Positions 1-5,754 of a DNA stretch of 12,749 nucleotides are shown piece after piece. The first letter of the stretch is position 1; every line of letters begins with the position of its first letter. The translations under genes were made by a program, and so were the position numbers. The stretch lies in NCBI GenBank assembly GCA_905201565.1, contig CAJKOS010000039.1:1-12749 (forward strand), given 5' to 3'. Source of the stretch: an uncultured Erysipelotrichaceae bacterium. GTDB lineage: Bacteria; Bacillota_I; Bacilli_A; Erysipelotrichales; Erysipelotrichaceae. The notes beneath the pieces were generated by a model, which saw only the letters and a program-made list of their open reading frames with translations, did no database searches and was not told the origin of the DNA.

Positions 1-3
1 ACC

Positions 4-9
4 TGTCAA
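4..9 (-). promoter_or_regulatory. -35 box of a promoter whose -10 lies outside the window
   Basis: The minus strand reads TTGACA here, a perfect sigma-A -35 hexamer, just past the U-tract of the rpoE terminator. A -10 would fall left of position 1. The hexamer is also one arm of an inverted repeat (TGTCAA at 4-9, TTGACA at 17-22, 7 nt apart). In many Bacillota the gene after rpoE is pyrG, but nothing visible here identifies the next gene. Confidence 0.4.
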
Positions 10-21
10 GCCCTTTTTGAC

Positions 22-64
22 AAAAAAACAAAAAAGATACCCCACCTATTTGCAGTGGAGTATC
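22..64 (-). terminator. Rho-independent terminator of the ywiB-rpoE unit
   Basis: In minus-strand RNA a 10-bp stem (arms 55-64 and 36-45, one G-U pair) closes a 9-nt loop. It is followed directly by a run of six T, a G and seven more T (35 down to 22). It lies 67 nt past the rpoE stop codon. This is a textbook strong intrinsic terminator. Confidence 0.93.
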
Positions 65-130
65 GAGAGAAGCTCAAATAGTCAAGCCACTTAATTTACC
101 GGCATTGGCGTATTGCCGTACCCATATTGA

Positions 131-475
131 TTAAAACTTGTTGTCTTCGTTATCCTGATCAGAAAGATCGAGACCTTCCATTTCCACTTCTGTCTCATCG
201 ATCTCATCATCCTCAAGTTCAATATCGGATGTATCAAAATGTACTTCATCAAACTTTCTGCGATTGCGCAGATCCCATTTATTTCCACCAAGTGAAGCAA
301 AACGGTTATCCAGCATCAGATCACTGTAGAACTGGCTCTTCTTTCTCTTCTGTTTCTCTTCCGGTATTTGCATTTCTTCAGACACTGTCTTCCAAAGCTT
401 CAGAAAATCCACTTCCTTTTTCCGCTTTGACATCCAGTTATATGCAACATCGGTCATTGTTTCTTTTCCACTCAT
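131..475 (-). CDS. rpoE: DNA-directed RNA polymerase delta subunit RpoE
   Basis: The 114-residue protein has the two-part build of the delta subunit. The N-terminal domain (about residues 1-75) is basic and globular and matches the HARE-HTH fold, with the typical stretch SQFYSDLMLDNRFASLGGNKWDLR. A strongly acidic disordered tail (from about residue 76, rich in D and E) follows. Delta binds core RNA polymerase in Gram-positive bacteria, displaces nucleic acid through the tail, speeds recycling and sharpens response to initiating NTP level. The tail is shorter than in the Bacillus subtilis protein (about 173 residues in total). I chose the ATG at 475 over an upstream in-frame ATG at 550 because GGGAGG lies 5-6 nt before it and the upstream extension has no family character. 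It has its own promoter and also follows ywiB in the same direction. Confidence 0.92.
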   Translation of the reverse strand: MSGKETMTDVAYNWMSKRKKEVDFLKLWKTVSEEMQIPEEKQKRKKSQFYSDLMLDNRFASLGGNKWDLRNRRKFDEVHFDTSDIELEDDEIDETEVEMEGLDLSDQDNEDNKF

Positions 476-480
476 ACCTA

Positions 481-487
481 TCCTCCC
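481..487 (-). promoter_or_regulatory. Ribosome binding site of rpoE
   Basis: Minus strand GGGAGGA, 5 nt before the ATG at 475. It decides the start in favour of 475 over the upstream ATG at 550. Confidence 0.85.
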
Positions 488-521
488 GTGGCAGATGACG
501 TGTGCCTGCATAAGCCCACGC

Positions 522-550
522 ATAATAAAGCAGACAAACAAACGTGTCAA
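522..550 (-). promoter_or_regulatory. Strong sigma-A promoter of rpoE
   Basis: Minus strand TTGACA (550-545), a 17-nt spacer, then TATTAT (527-522): 11 of 12 consensus bases at optimal spacing. The predicted start near 515 gives a leader of about 40 nt. The -35 begins 5 nt after the ywiB stop codon, so rpoE can be made independently of ywiB. Confidence 0.85.
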
Positions 551-555
551 TGCTA

Positions 556-930
556 TTACGCCTGCATCGTGATTTCCCAGACAAGTCTTATATGTGAAAC
601 AGGGCTGCCAGAGCCGACAATCTCATACTCCACCATCCAGTGGTCCAAGGCTTTTTCCTTCTCAATCAGCCTTGTTTCAAGGCGCATTGTCCCGTATGGT
701 GAAGCGATAAGGCTCTCTCCCCTGCCTGTACTTTTCAACACAGTTTCACTGCTGAACTCCCCATTTCTCTTCAACACTACTTCATCCTCACCGAAATGGA
801 TATCATGCCTTTGACCGCCTTCTTCAAAGTAGGAAAGGCGGTTATCTTTCAAAAGACCACGCGTATCCGCAATCACAGCCTTCGTGTTCTCCAAAAGATC
901 AAACTGTACAAGACGAACCAGTACTTTCAT
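556..930 (-). CDS. DUF1934 (YwiB-like) beta-barrel protein
   Basis: This 124-residue protein matches the DUF1934 family of small calycin-like beta-barrel proteins, of which B. subtilis YwiB is a member. Its function is not established. The family pattern of alternating strands is visible: an initial strand (VLVRLVQFD), a basic/acidic middle (HDIHFGEDEVVLKRNGEF), the STGRGESLIASPYGTMRLET stretch, and a final strand SHIRLVWEI. DUF1934 genes often sit near argS and rpoE in Bacillota, consistent with rpoE 80 nt downstream. The start at 930 matches the beginning of the family domain, although no Shine-Dalgarno is seen. A promoter -10 ends 8 nt before the ATG, so the mRNA is predicted to be leaderless or nearly so. 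An in-frame upstream ATG at 1002 lies before the promoter and adds residues without family character. Confidence 0.8.
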   Translation of the reverse strand: MKVLVRLVQFDLLENTKAVIADTRGLLKDNRLSYFEEGGQRHDIHFGEDEVVLKRNGEFSSETVLKSTGRGESLIASPYGTMRLETRLIEKEKALDHWMVEYEIVGSGSPVSHIRLVWEITMQA

Positions 931-938
931 CACGTAAG

Positions 939-966
939 ATTTTAACGAACAGCCCCCTGTTGTCAA
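939..966 (-). promoter_or_regulatory. Promoter of the DUF1934 gene, placed for a leaderless mRNA
   Basis: Minus strand TTGACA (966-961), a 16-nt spacer, then TAAAAT (944-939). The ATG at 930 begins 8 nt after the -10, so transcription should start at 932-930, at or 1-2 nt before the start codon. No SD-like sequence lies within 15 nt of the ATG. The nearest G-rich run (957-953) is over 20 nt away and upstream of the predicted transcript. Confidence 0.75.
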
Positions 967-1028
967 CAATGTACGAGCACAAACACAATGACTCGACGAC
1001 AATTCATGTAATTTGTTTCATTACTTAC

Positions 1029-1054
1029 AAAAAGAGACAGCCTTCACTGTCTCT
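1029..1054 (-). terminator. Rho-independent terminator of ispF-ywfO
   Basis: In minus-strand RNA an 8-bp stem AGAGACAG/CTGTCTCT (arms 1047-1054 and 1033-1040) has a 6-nt loop and a run of T (1033-1029). The 5' arm consists of the last sense codons of ywfO, and its TGA stop codon (1044-1046) lies in the loop. Confidence 0.8.
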
Positions 1055-2255
1055 CATCCTCCGGAAAAAAGATCTTTTTCTCATCTTTTACAGGTCCATG
1101 TATCAAACTGTAAACAATATTGCTGGCATTTGACAACTCCCTGACACTGCCATCTTTCATCAGCACAAACACCGAACCAGCCTGTCCGTTATAAGGAACA
1201 TACGGTCTCTGCCTGACCTCATCTTTGGCAAGATAGTACTTTGGATCATAACCTTCTGCCTGCAATTTCCTCTTAACTTTGCGCACAATTGCTGGATCAT
1301 TATCATCATATTTAAACAATCTTCTATCAAGGATACGCGAAGCAAGATCTTTGACCACCGCATCCGGATGTTCCCTCAGCAATGCAAACCCATAGCTGCA
1401 GGCAAATTCATCCAGCAGGAAATATTCCTCTATTGTTAACTTGCGCTTTTCAATCAAGGGTATAAACTCCTTCATGATATGCGGATCGGAAGAATCTCCA
1501 AGGTCCCTGAGCCTTTGAAACAACGACTGCAGTAGACACTCATATGCCCTGGCTGTCGGATGATAATATATCTGCCAATACATGTGATAACGTGCCATAA
1601 TGTAATTCTCTACCGCATAGACCCCGGATTGTTTGACCATCAGCTGACCATCCTTCACCCTGAGCGTCCGCAATATCCGATCAAGATCATATTCTCCATA
1701 AGCAGTACCGGTAAAGTAGGCATCCCTTAAGAGATAGTCCATACGGTCCGCATCCAGTTGTGAAGATATGAGTTGTGGTAACAATGGATTTTCACTTTTG
1801 TGGCGGATGACATCAGCCACATCCTTTGCCATACCACGGTATGTACCATTGAGAATGCCTTTGATCTCAGGATCCTTTGTAATAATGCGGCACGTCACAT
1901 CTTCATGACTTGTATGGGTAATCGACTCAAAGGCATGGGAAAAAGGACCATGCCCCAGGTCATGCAGCAAACCTGCAGCCATGACCGTCAGCTTTTCCTT
2001 CTCACTCAGCGCATCGCGAATATCCGGTACTTCCCGCACCATTCTTCTCACGATTTCATAAACACCAAGAGAATGACCAAACCGGGAATGCTCCGCACAA
2101 TGATAGACCATCGGTGCCCCACCAAGCTGCCGTATTCTGCGCAGCCTCTGAAACCATGCCGTATCGAGCAGTTCCCATATCATTTCATCTTCGATATGAA
2201 TGTACCCATGTACCGGGTCACGCAACACCTTTGTCTCTGCAGTCTTGGCAAACAT
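1044..2255 (-). CDS. ywfO: HD-domain phosphohydrolase, YwfO / SAMHD1-like dNTP triphosphohydrolase
   Basis: The 403-residue protein opens with KVLRDPVHGYIHIED and RLRRIRQLGG, the signature start of SAMHD1/Dgt-like HD proteins of Bacillota (YwfO; Enterococcus EF1143). Metal ligands are in place: H61 (SRFGHSLG), H98-D99 (LLHDLGHGPFSHAFE) and D168 (SQLDADRMDYLLRD). Enzymes of this type hydrolyse dNTPs to nucleoside and triphosphate; family assignment is firm, but substrate choice is inferred. Length is near the family norm and no frameshift is seen. Its ATG overlaps the ispF stop codon by one base (TGATG), with GAGGAG 8 nt upstream inside ispF, so the two genes should be translationally coupled. 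A terminator is built into its stop codon. Confidence 0.88.
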   Translation of the reverse strand: MFAKTAETKVLRDPVHGYIHIEDEMIWELLDTAWFQRLRRIRQLGGAPMVYHCAEHSRFGHSLGVYEIVRRMVREVPDIRDALSEKEKLTVMAAGLLHDLGHGPFSHAFESITHTSHEDVTCRIITKDPEIKGILNGTYRGMAKDVADVIRHKSENPLLPQLISSQLDADRMDYLLRDAYFTGTAYGEYDLDRILRTLRVKDGQLMVKQSGVYAVENYIMARYHMYWQIYYHPTARAYECLLQSLFQRLRDLGDSSDPHIMKEFIPLIEKRKLTIEEYFLLDEFACSYGFALLREHPDAVVKDLASRILDRRLFKYDDNDPAIVRKVKRKLQAEGYDPKYYLAKDEVRQRPYVPYNGQAGSVFVLMKDGSVRELSNASNIVYSLIHGPVKDEKKIFFPEDERQ

Positions 2256-2731
2256 CAGTCATTCTCCTCAAGCAGCACAACCGCCTGGGCAAGCACACCT
2301 TCTTCCCTGCCAACAAAACCCATCTTCTCACCACGGGTTGCCTTCACACTGATGTTTCCAACATCGGTATGCAATGCATGGGCAATATTCTCTCTCATCT
2401 TTTCAATATGCGGTGCCATCTTCGGTCTTTCAATCAGCACAAGGCTGTCCACATTCCCAATGTGATAGCCTCTTTCCACCATCATCTCATACACTTTTTC
2501 TAGTATCACAAGCGAAGAAACACCTAGCCACCTCTCATCGGTATCCGGGAAATGATGACCAAGATCACCAAGGGCAAGTGCCCCAAGAATGGCTTCCGAT
2601 ACCGCATGCAGTAAAGCATCCGCATCACTATGACCAAGCAGTCCTTTGGTATGTTCGATTTCCACACCACCAAGTATCAGCTTTCTGCCTTCCACAAGCT
2701 GATGAATATCCGTGCTCTGTCCAATTCTCAT
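2255..2731 (-). CDS. ispF: 2-C-methyl-D-erythritol 2,4-cyclodiphosphate synthase IspF
   Basis: IspF converts CDP-methylerythritol 2-phosphate to methylerythritol cyclodiphosphate and CMP in the MEP isoprenoid pathway. It acts as a cytoplasmic homotrimer. The 158-residue length is typical. Zinc ligands D8, H10 and H42 are present (STDIH; GHSDADALLHA), as are PKMAPHI and the C-terminal GFVGREEG. The usual GxGxDxH start reads GQSTDIH (Gly6 replaced by Ser). The usual ATTTEK reads ATRGEK, keeping T132 and E135 but replacing T133 with Arg. The start at 2731 has GAGGAT 6 nt upstream. The gene leads an operon with ywfO and is divergent from cca. ispD is not adjacent. Confidence 0.93.
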   Translation of the reverse strand: MRIGQSTDIHQLVEGRKLILGGVEIEHTKGLLGHSDADALLHAVSEAILGALALGDLGHHFPDTDERWLGVSSLVILEKVYEMMVERGYHIGNVDSLVLIERPKMAPHIEKMRENIAHALHTDVGNISVKATRGEKMGFVGREEGVLAQAVVLLEEND

Positions 2732-2760
2732 ACAAGTATCCTCAACTCTTTCTATACTTT

Positions 2761-2781
2761 ATTATAGCGATTTTTATACCA
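2761..2781 (-). promoter_or_regulatory. Promoter region of ispF-ywfO with two candidate -10 elements
   Basis: The minus strand holds TATAAT (2766-2761), about 29 nt before the ispF ATG. Just upstream is TGGTATAAA (2781-2773), an extended -10 form. No good -35 is seen at 16-18 nt from either. The GAGG ribosome site at 2743-2740 would lie in a leader of about 20-30 nt. Confidence 0.55.
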
Positions 2782-2789
2782 CTTTCCGT

Positions 2790-2795
2790 TATAAT
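2790..2795 (+). promoter_or_regulatory. -10 element of cca, placed for a leaderless mRNA
   Basis: Plus strand TATAAT, a perfect -10, ends exactly 6 nt before the cca ATG at 2802, so the normal +1 would be the A of the ATG. The 6 nt between (TGCCTT) contain no SD. No convincing -35 lies 15-18 nt upstream; that stretch is shared with the divergent ispF promoter. Confidence 0.6.
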
Positions 2796-2801
2796 TGCCT
2801 T

Positions 2802-3995
2802 ATGGAAATACCAGCTTACGTCACTACACTCTTAAAACAACTCAATATTCACGGCTACGAAGCCTATGTCGTCGGCGGCGCAGTGCGTTCTTCTTTATTA
2901 CACGAACCCATCCATGACTATGACCTTACAACAAATGCCCTGCCAGAAGAAATCCTGCAGGTCTTTTCCAATTTCCACTGCATTCCTACCGGTATGCAGC
3001 ATGGAACGATCACCGTTGTCATCGACCACCATCCCATTGAGATTACAACATACCGCAAAGACAGCACCTATGAAGATCACCGCCATCCTGACAAGGTGGA
3101 ATTCACTTCAGCCCTTAAAGAAGATTGTGAGCGCAGAGACTTTACGATCAATGCCCTCTGCTACCATCCTGATACCGGCATTCTCGATTTCTTCAACGGT
3201 CAGAAAGATCTTGCAAACAAGATCATCCGCTGCATAGGTGAACCAGAACGCCGCTTTGAAGAAGATGCTTTGCGCATTCTTCGCGCAATCCGCTTTGCCT
3301 CAAGGCTCTCTTTCCGCATTGAACCACATACTGCAGAAGTCCTGCTCTCCAAAAAAGAAACACTCAACTATGTCTCCATTGAGCGCATCAATGAAGAATT
3401 CACAGGTATGTTACGGGGAAAAGGTGCTTCGGTATGCATGGAAGACTACCGCGAGGTCATTGAAGTATTTATTCCTGAATTGAAACAGCTCAATGAAGAA
3501 GCCTATAAAGAAATGTGTGGAAGACTCGAAGAAGAAACAACCGGCAGAGCCGATGTGCGCCTTGCCCTCATTCTCTATGCACTGCACGATGAAGATACAT
3601 CCAGGCATATCCTCAAACGGTTGAAATATGCCAACATCTTCATCCATAACATTACTGATTTGTTGCGCACAGCAGATGAACCATTCGATACCGACATTGC
3701 CTTCCGCCTTGTGCTGTCCCACATGAAAACGGATGTAGACACCTTCTTTGCCTTCCATAAAGCAAATGACAAAGGCATTTCAATGGCCAATAAGCGCAAG
3801 CAGTATGCCTCATTGACAAATGATGCCTATTGCTGGAACCTTAAAGACCTTGCCATCAATGGCAGTGATCTGATGAGGCTTGGTTATAAAGGAACCGCTA
3901 TTGGAAAGAAACTGAATGAACTGTTGTCGGATGTCATCCATGAAAGAATACCAAACAAAAAAGATGAGCTGCTTATAGCAGCCCACCTTAACTAA
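2802..3995 (+). CDS. cca: CCA tRNA nucleotidyltransferase
   Basis: This class II nucleotidyltransferase builds or repairs the 3' CCA end of tRNAs without a template. At 397 residues it is the size of the B. subtilis CCA-adding enzyme. The catalytic head shows GGAVR (25-29), the metal-binding DYDLTT (D39, D41), RRDFTINAL (111-119) and EEDALRILRAIRFA (about 153-166), followed by the helical neck and body. A full CCA-adding enzyme is most likely, but a CC- or A-adding specialist cannot be excluded by eye. The ATG at 2802 matches the family start (MEIPAYVTTLLKQLNIHGYEAYVVGG). Upstream in-frame codons back to 2712 run through the promoter and are rejected. It is the only plus-strand gene, divergent from ispF, and its last 8 bases overlap the convergent membrane-protein gene. 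Confidence 0.92.
   Translation: MEIPAYVTTLLKQLNIHGYEAYVVGGAVRSSLLHEPIHDYDLTTNALPEEILQVFSNFHCIPTGMQHGTITVVIDHHPIEITTYRKDSTYEDHRHPDKVEFTSALKEDCERRDFTINALCYHPDTGILDFFNGQKDLANKIIRCIGEPERRFEEDALRILRAIRFASRLSFRIEPHTAEVLLSKKETLNYVSIERINEEFTGMLRGKGASVCMEDYREVIEVFIPELKQLNEEAYKEMCGRLEEETTGRADVRLALILYALHDEDTSRHILKRLKYANIFIHNITDLLRTADEPFDTDIAFRLVLSHMKTDVDTFFAFHKANDKGISMANKRKQYASLTNDAYCWNLKDLAINGSDLMRLGYKGTAIGKKLNELLSDVIHERIPNKKDELLIAAHLN
3957..3982 (-). terminator. Weak terminator-like hairpin for the membrane-protein gene, inside the cca 3' end
   Basis: Plus strand GCTGCT (3968-3973) and AGCAGC (3977-3982) form a 6-bp hairpin 5 nt past the minus-strand stop codon. Six T follow in minus-strand RNA (3962-3957) after a 5-nt gap (TCATC). 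The gap and short stem make it weaker than the other terminators here. It is part of cca coding sequence. Confidence 0.4.
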
Positions 3996-4698
3996 TCTGT
4001 GATAGAAGAGCAGTCATGTCCTCTTCGCTCATCTTTGCATCATCTGCAGTCAATACCTGGTAATAGTAACCATCCTTTTCCCAGGTCATGCTCTGCACAA
4101 GGTCATCTGCACCTTTGAGGGAAACCTCAACACCATTGACATCCTTGATATTTGTCTGTTTGTATTTATTTGTATCCGATTCTTCAAGGCTGTCCTTCTT
4201 GCACTTGTGAACAATGATCTTCACATTGCCCTCATCATCTTTATAGTGGGTATCATAAATGTAATCTTCGATAATCGCATAGGACTTATCGCCATAGCCA
4301 TTGATGGTATCCGGTGTTGTGGAATCAAAATTAGCCGCATGATCTGCTTCAAATTCCGATTCAAACTCAACATAGATATAACTTCTCTTTCCACCAGGTC
4401 CCCATTCATCCGGGTCCATCAGGATACTTCCCTGTCTGCTGAAGATCATACCCATGATCACAAGGCAGCCAGCCACAACCAGAATTGCAACCCAGATACT
4501 CATGCCCTTGTCTTTATTGACAAGGGATTTTTGTTCTTTGAAATCACGGTTTCTGGCATTTTCCTGCTGCTTTTTGATGGTACTGATAATCTCATCAGTC
4601 TCAGCACGGGACTCCTGCACAGCCTCAGAAAGCCCATCTTCCCCTTCCGGAAGGTTTTCTTCGCTTTCATCGGTTTTCTTTACTTCTTCATCCGCCAT
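3988..4698 (-). CDS. Single-pass membrane protein of unknown function
   Basis: I do not recognise a named family with confidence. The 236-residue protein has a hydrophilic, acidic N-terminal part (1-62, rich in E, D and K, probably disordered or helical). One membrane helix follows (about 67-87, SIWVAILVVAGCLVIMGMIF), then an extracytoplasmic domain of about 150 residues. Lysines before the helix suggest the N-terminus is inside. The C-terminal pattern (VNGVEVSL ... MTWEKDGYYYQVLTAD ... EEDMTALLSQI) resembles DUF4367-type extracellular domains, a weak resemblance only. ATG at 4698 has AAGGAG 7 nt upstream. It follows a GNAT gene but has its own promoter, and its 3' end overlaps convergent cca by 8 nt. 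Confidence 0.8.
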   Translation of the reverse strand: MADEEVKKTDESEENLPEGEDGLSEAVQESRAETDEIISTIKKQQENARNRDFKEQKSLVNKDKGMSIWVAILVVAGCLVIMGMIFSRQGSILMDPDEWGPGGKRSYIYVEFESEFEADHAANFDSTTPDTINGYGDKSYAIIEDYIYDTHYKDDEGNVKIIVHKCKKDSLEESDTNKYKQTNIKDVNGVEVSLKGADDLVQSMTWEKDGYYYQVLTADDAKMSEEDMTALLSQIS

Positions 4699-4727
4699 AT
4701 TCTGTCTCCTTAAAAACTATATTTGTT

Positions 4728-4757
4728 ATTGTACACGAAATATCCAAAGCTTAACAA
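4728..4757 (-). promoter_or_regulatory. Promoter of the membrane-protein gene
   Basis: Minus strand TTGTTA (4757-4752), an 18-nt spacer, then TACAAT (4733-4728), with TG immediately before the -10. The leader would be about 24 nt and contains AAGGAG. The -35 starts 4 nt past the stop codon of the upstream GNAT gene. Confidence 0.55.
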
Positions 4758-4760
4758 TAT

Positions 4761-5267
4761 TCAGAGAATCTTCTGGAAGGCATCGCGGGGACTGCCATCA
4801 CCACTCACCATATACACAACACCACAATATGTATAGCCGTGCTTTGCAATGCAATGCTGCATCGGCACATTATCTTTATGCGTATCAATGCGCATGTTGT
4901 GAACACCCGCATCTTCCGCCAACTTTTCAGCATAGTCAAAAAACAGACCGGCAAGTCCTTTCCCTTTACAGGAAGAAAGAACACATGTGCGATGAATGAC
5001 ACCATATGGTTCATCATTCAGCCACCTGCCATCAATTTTTAGATAATTGATATCCTCTGAAAACACAATTGCCGAATAACCAATCACATGTTCATCATCC
5101 CACAACACATAAGCAGTACCGTTTTCGATATCCCTCTGTGCTTCTGACGCACCAGGATACTCTTCATTCCACTGGTTGATGCCCGCTGCCTTCATACTCT
5201 GCTTTGCATCGCTGAATACTTCCACTATTTCCTGTATATCGCTGACTTTTGCTTTTCTAATCACCAT
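4761..5267 (-). CDS. GNAT-family N-acetyltransferase
   Basis: The 168-residue protein has the GNAT fold order. The N-terminal strand-helix is VIRKAKVSDIQEIVEVFSDAKQSM, the central strands are AYVLWDDEHVIGYSAIVF, and motif A is HRTCVLSSCKGKGLAGLFF (about 92-110). Motif A has the acetyl-CoA pyrophosphate loop in diverged form (CKGKGLAG). Motif B is HNMRIDTHKDNVPMQHCIAKHGY. It transfers an acetyl group from acetyl-CoA; the acceptor cannot be read from sequence. The start at 5267 matches the usual family opening MxIRKA. An in-frame ATG at 5288 lies upstream of the -10 and adds seven residues. There is no SD before 5267, and an extended -10 ends 7 nt before it, so a leaderless mRNA is predicted. 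Confidence 0.82.
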   Translation of the reverse strand: MVIRKAKVSDIQEIVEVFSDAKQSMKAAGINQWNEEYPGASEAQRDIENGTAYVLWDDEHVIGYSAIVFSEDINYLKIDGRWLNDEPYGVIHRTCVLSSCKGKGLAGLFFDYAEKLAEDAGVHNMRIDTHKDNVPMQHCIAKHGYTYCGVVYMVSGDGSPRDAFQKIL

Positions 5268-5274
5268 GATTTCA

Positions 5275-5283
5275 GTTATACCA
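5275..5283 (-). promoter_or_regulatory. Extended -10 promoter of the GNAT gene, placed for a leaderless mRNA
   Basis: Minus strand TGGTATAAC (5283-5275) is an extended -10 (TGn plus 5 of 6 hexamer matches). Seven nt separate it from the ATG at 5267, so +1 falls on or one base before the A of the start codon. No SD and no good -35 are present. It lies about 26 nt past the U-tract of the darA terminator. Confidence 0.55.
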
Positions 5284-5308
5284 TACATTCCAGCAACATG
5301 GAACGCCG

Positions 5309-5334
5309 AAAAAAAAGAGCCTTTCAGCTCTTTT
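5309..5334 (-). terminator. Rho-independent terminator of darA
   Basis: In minus-strand RNA an 8-bp stem AAAAGAGC/GCTCTTTT (arms 5327-5334 and 5313-5320) has a 6-nt loop and a T-run reaching 5309. It begins 2 nt past the darA stop codon. Confidence 0.88.
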
Positions 5335-5336
5335 CC

Positions 5337-5660
5337 TTACAGCTTCTTAAACTGTTCGACATCAAGGACAAAGATTGTTGCCCCACCGATCTGTACTTCT
5401 ACAGGGAAGGACGCATAACGTCCGATGTCATAACTTGCTGTGGACGGTACAATTTCTGTACGTCTCTTTGCTTCAGAACCGATAACTTCGATACACTTGT
5501 CTACCAGTTCATCCTCAGTACCGACGATGATTGTTGTGTTGCCGGCTCTCAGGAATCCACCCGTTGTAGCAAGTCTTGTCATGTAGAAATTATTCTTTGT
5601 CAGAGCAGAAGAAACAGCAGACGCATCATCGTTGGATACGATCGCAAGGATCAGTTTCAT
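5337..5660 (-). CDS. darA: Cyclic-di-AMP receptor DarA (PstA, DUF970/YaaQ family)
   Basis: DarA is a PII-like trimeric cytosolic protein that binds cyclic-di-AMP; its downstream partner is unknown. The 107-residue sequence matches throughout: MKLILAIVSNDD start, the hallmark RLATTGGFLRAGNTT (29-43) that lines the nucleotide pocket, the long variable T-loop region, and the end FPVEVQIGGATIFVLDVEQF. The loop before FPVEV is a few residues shorter than in B. subtilis. The start has a perfect AAAGGAGG 8 nt upstream. In many Bacillota the gene lies between tmk and holB; here it stands alone downstream of ychF, with its own promoter and terminator. Confidence 0.93.
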   Translation of the reverse strand: MKLILAIVSNDDASAVSSALTKNNFYMTRLATTGGFLRAGNTTIIVGTEDELVDKCIEVIGSEAKRRTEIVPSTASYDIGRYASFPVEVQIGGATIFVLDVEQFKKL

Positions 5661-5686
5661 AAGAAATACCTCCTTTATGTGTTTCT

Positions 5687-5695
5687 ATTTTACCA
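5687..5695 (-). promoter_or_regulatory. Extended -10 promoter of darA
   Basis: Minus strand TGGTAAAAT (5695-5687), an extended -10 with 5 of 6 hexamer matches. The base block 17 nt upstream is TTCCGT, a poor -35. The predicted start near 5680 gives a leader of about 20 nt containing the strong SD at 5669-5676. Confidence 0.6.
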
Positions 5696-5754
5696 CTGAA
5701 CAAACATTAACGGAACGAAAATGAAAACCTTTTCGTAATTTTTTCACAAAGTCA

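Noticed and set aside
91..98. Repeat of GTCAAGCC at 5-12 and 91-98
   Set aside because: An 8-mer seen twice in an AT-rich intergenic stretch is weak evidence. The second copy has no matching -10 at promoter distance.
487..520. CGTGG/CCACG hairpin ahead of the rpoE SD as a 5'-UTR switch
   Set aside because: The upstream arm lies before the predicted transcription start of the rpoE promoter (about 515), so it would not be in the main rpoE leader.
1800..2465. 221-codon open frame on the plus strand
   Set aside because: It lies antisense to ywfO and ispF, both firmly identified. It has no family character and no SD or promoter; it is a frame shadow.
4207..4713. 168-codon plus-strand frame with hydrophobic stretches
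   Set aside because: It is a shadow of the minus-strand membrane-protein gene, which has an SD, a promoter and sensible domain order.
5715..5736. Stem-loop ACGAAAA/TTTTCGT between ychF and darA
   Set aside because: The 7-bp stem is AT-rich and no T-run follows on the minus strand. T's follow only on the plus strand, where no gene ends, so I do not call it a terminator.
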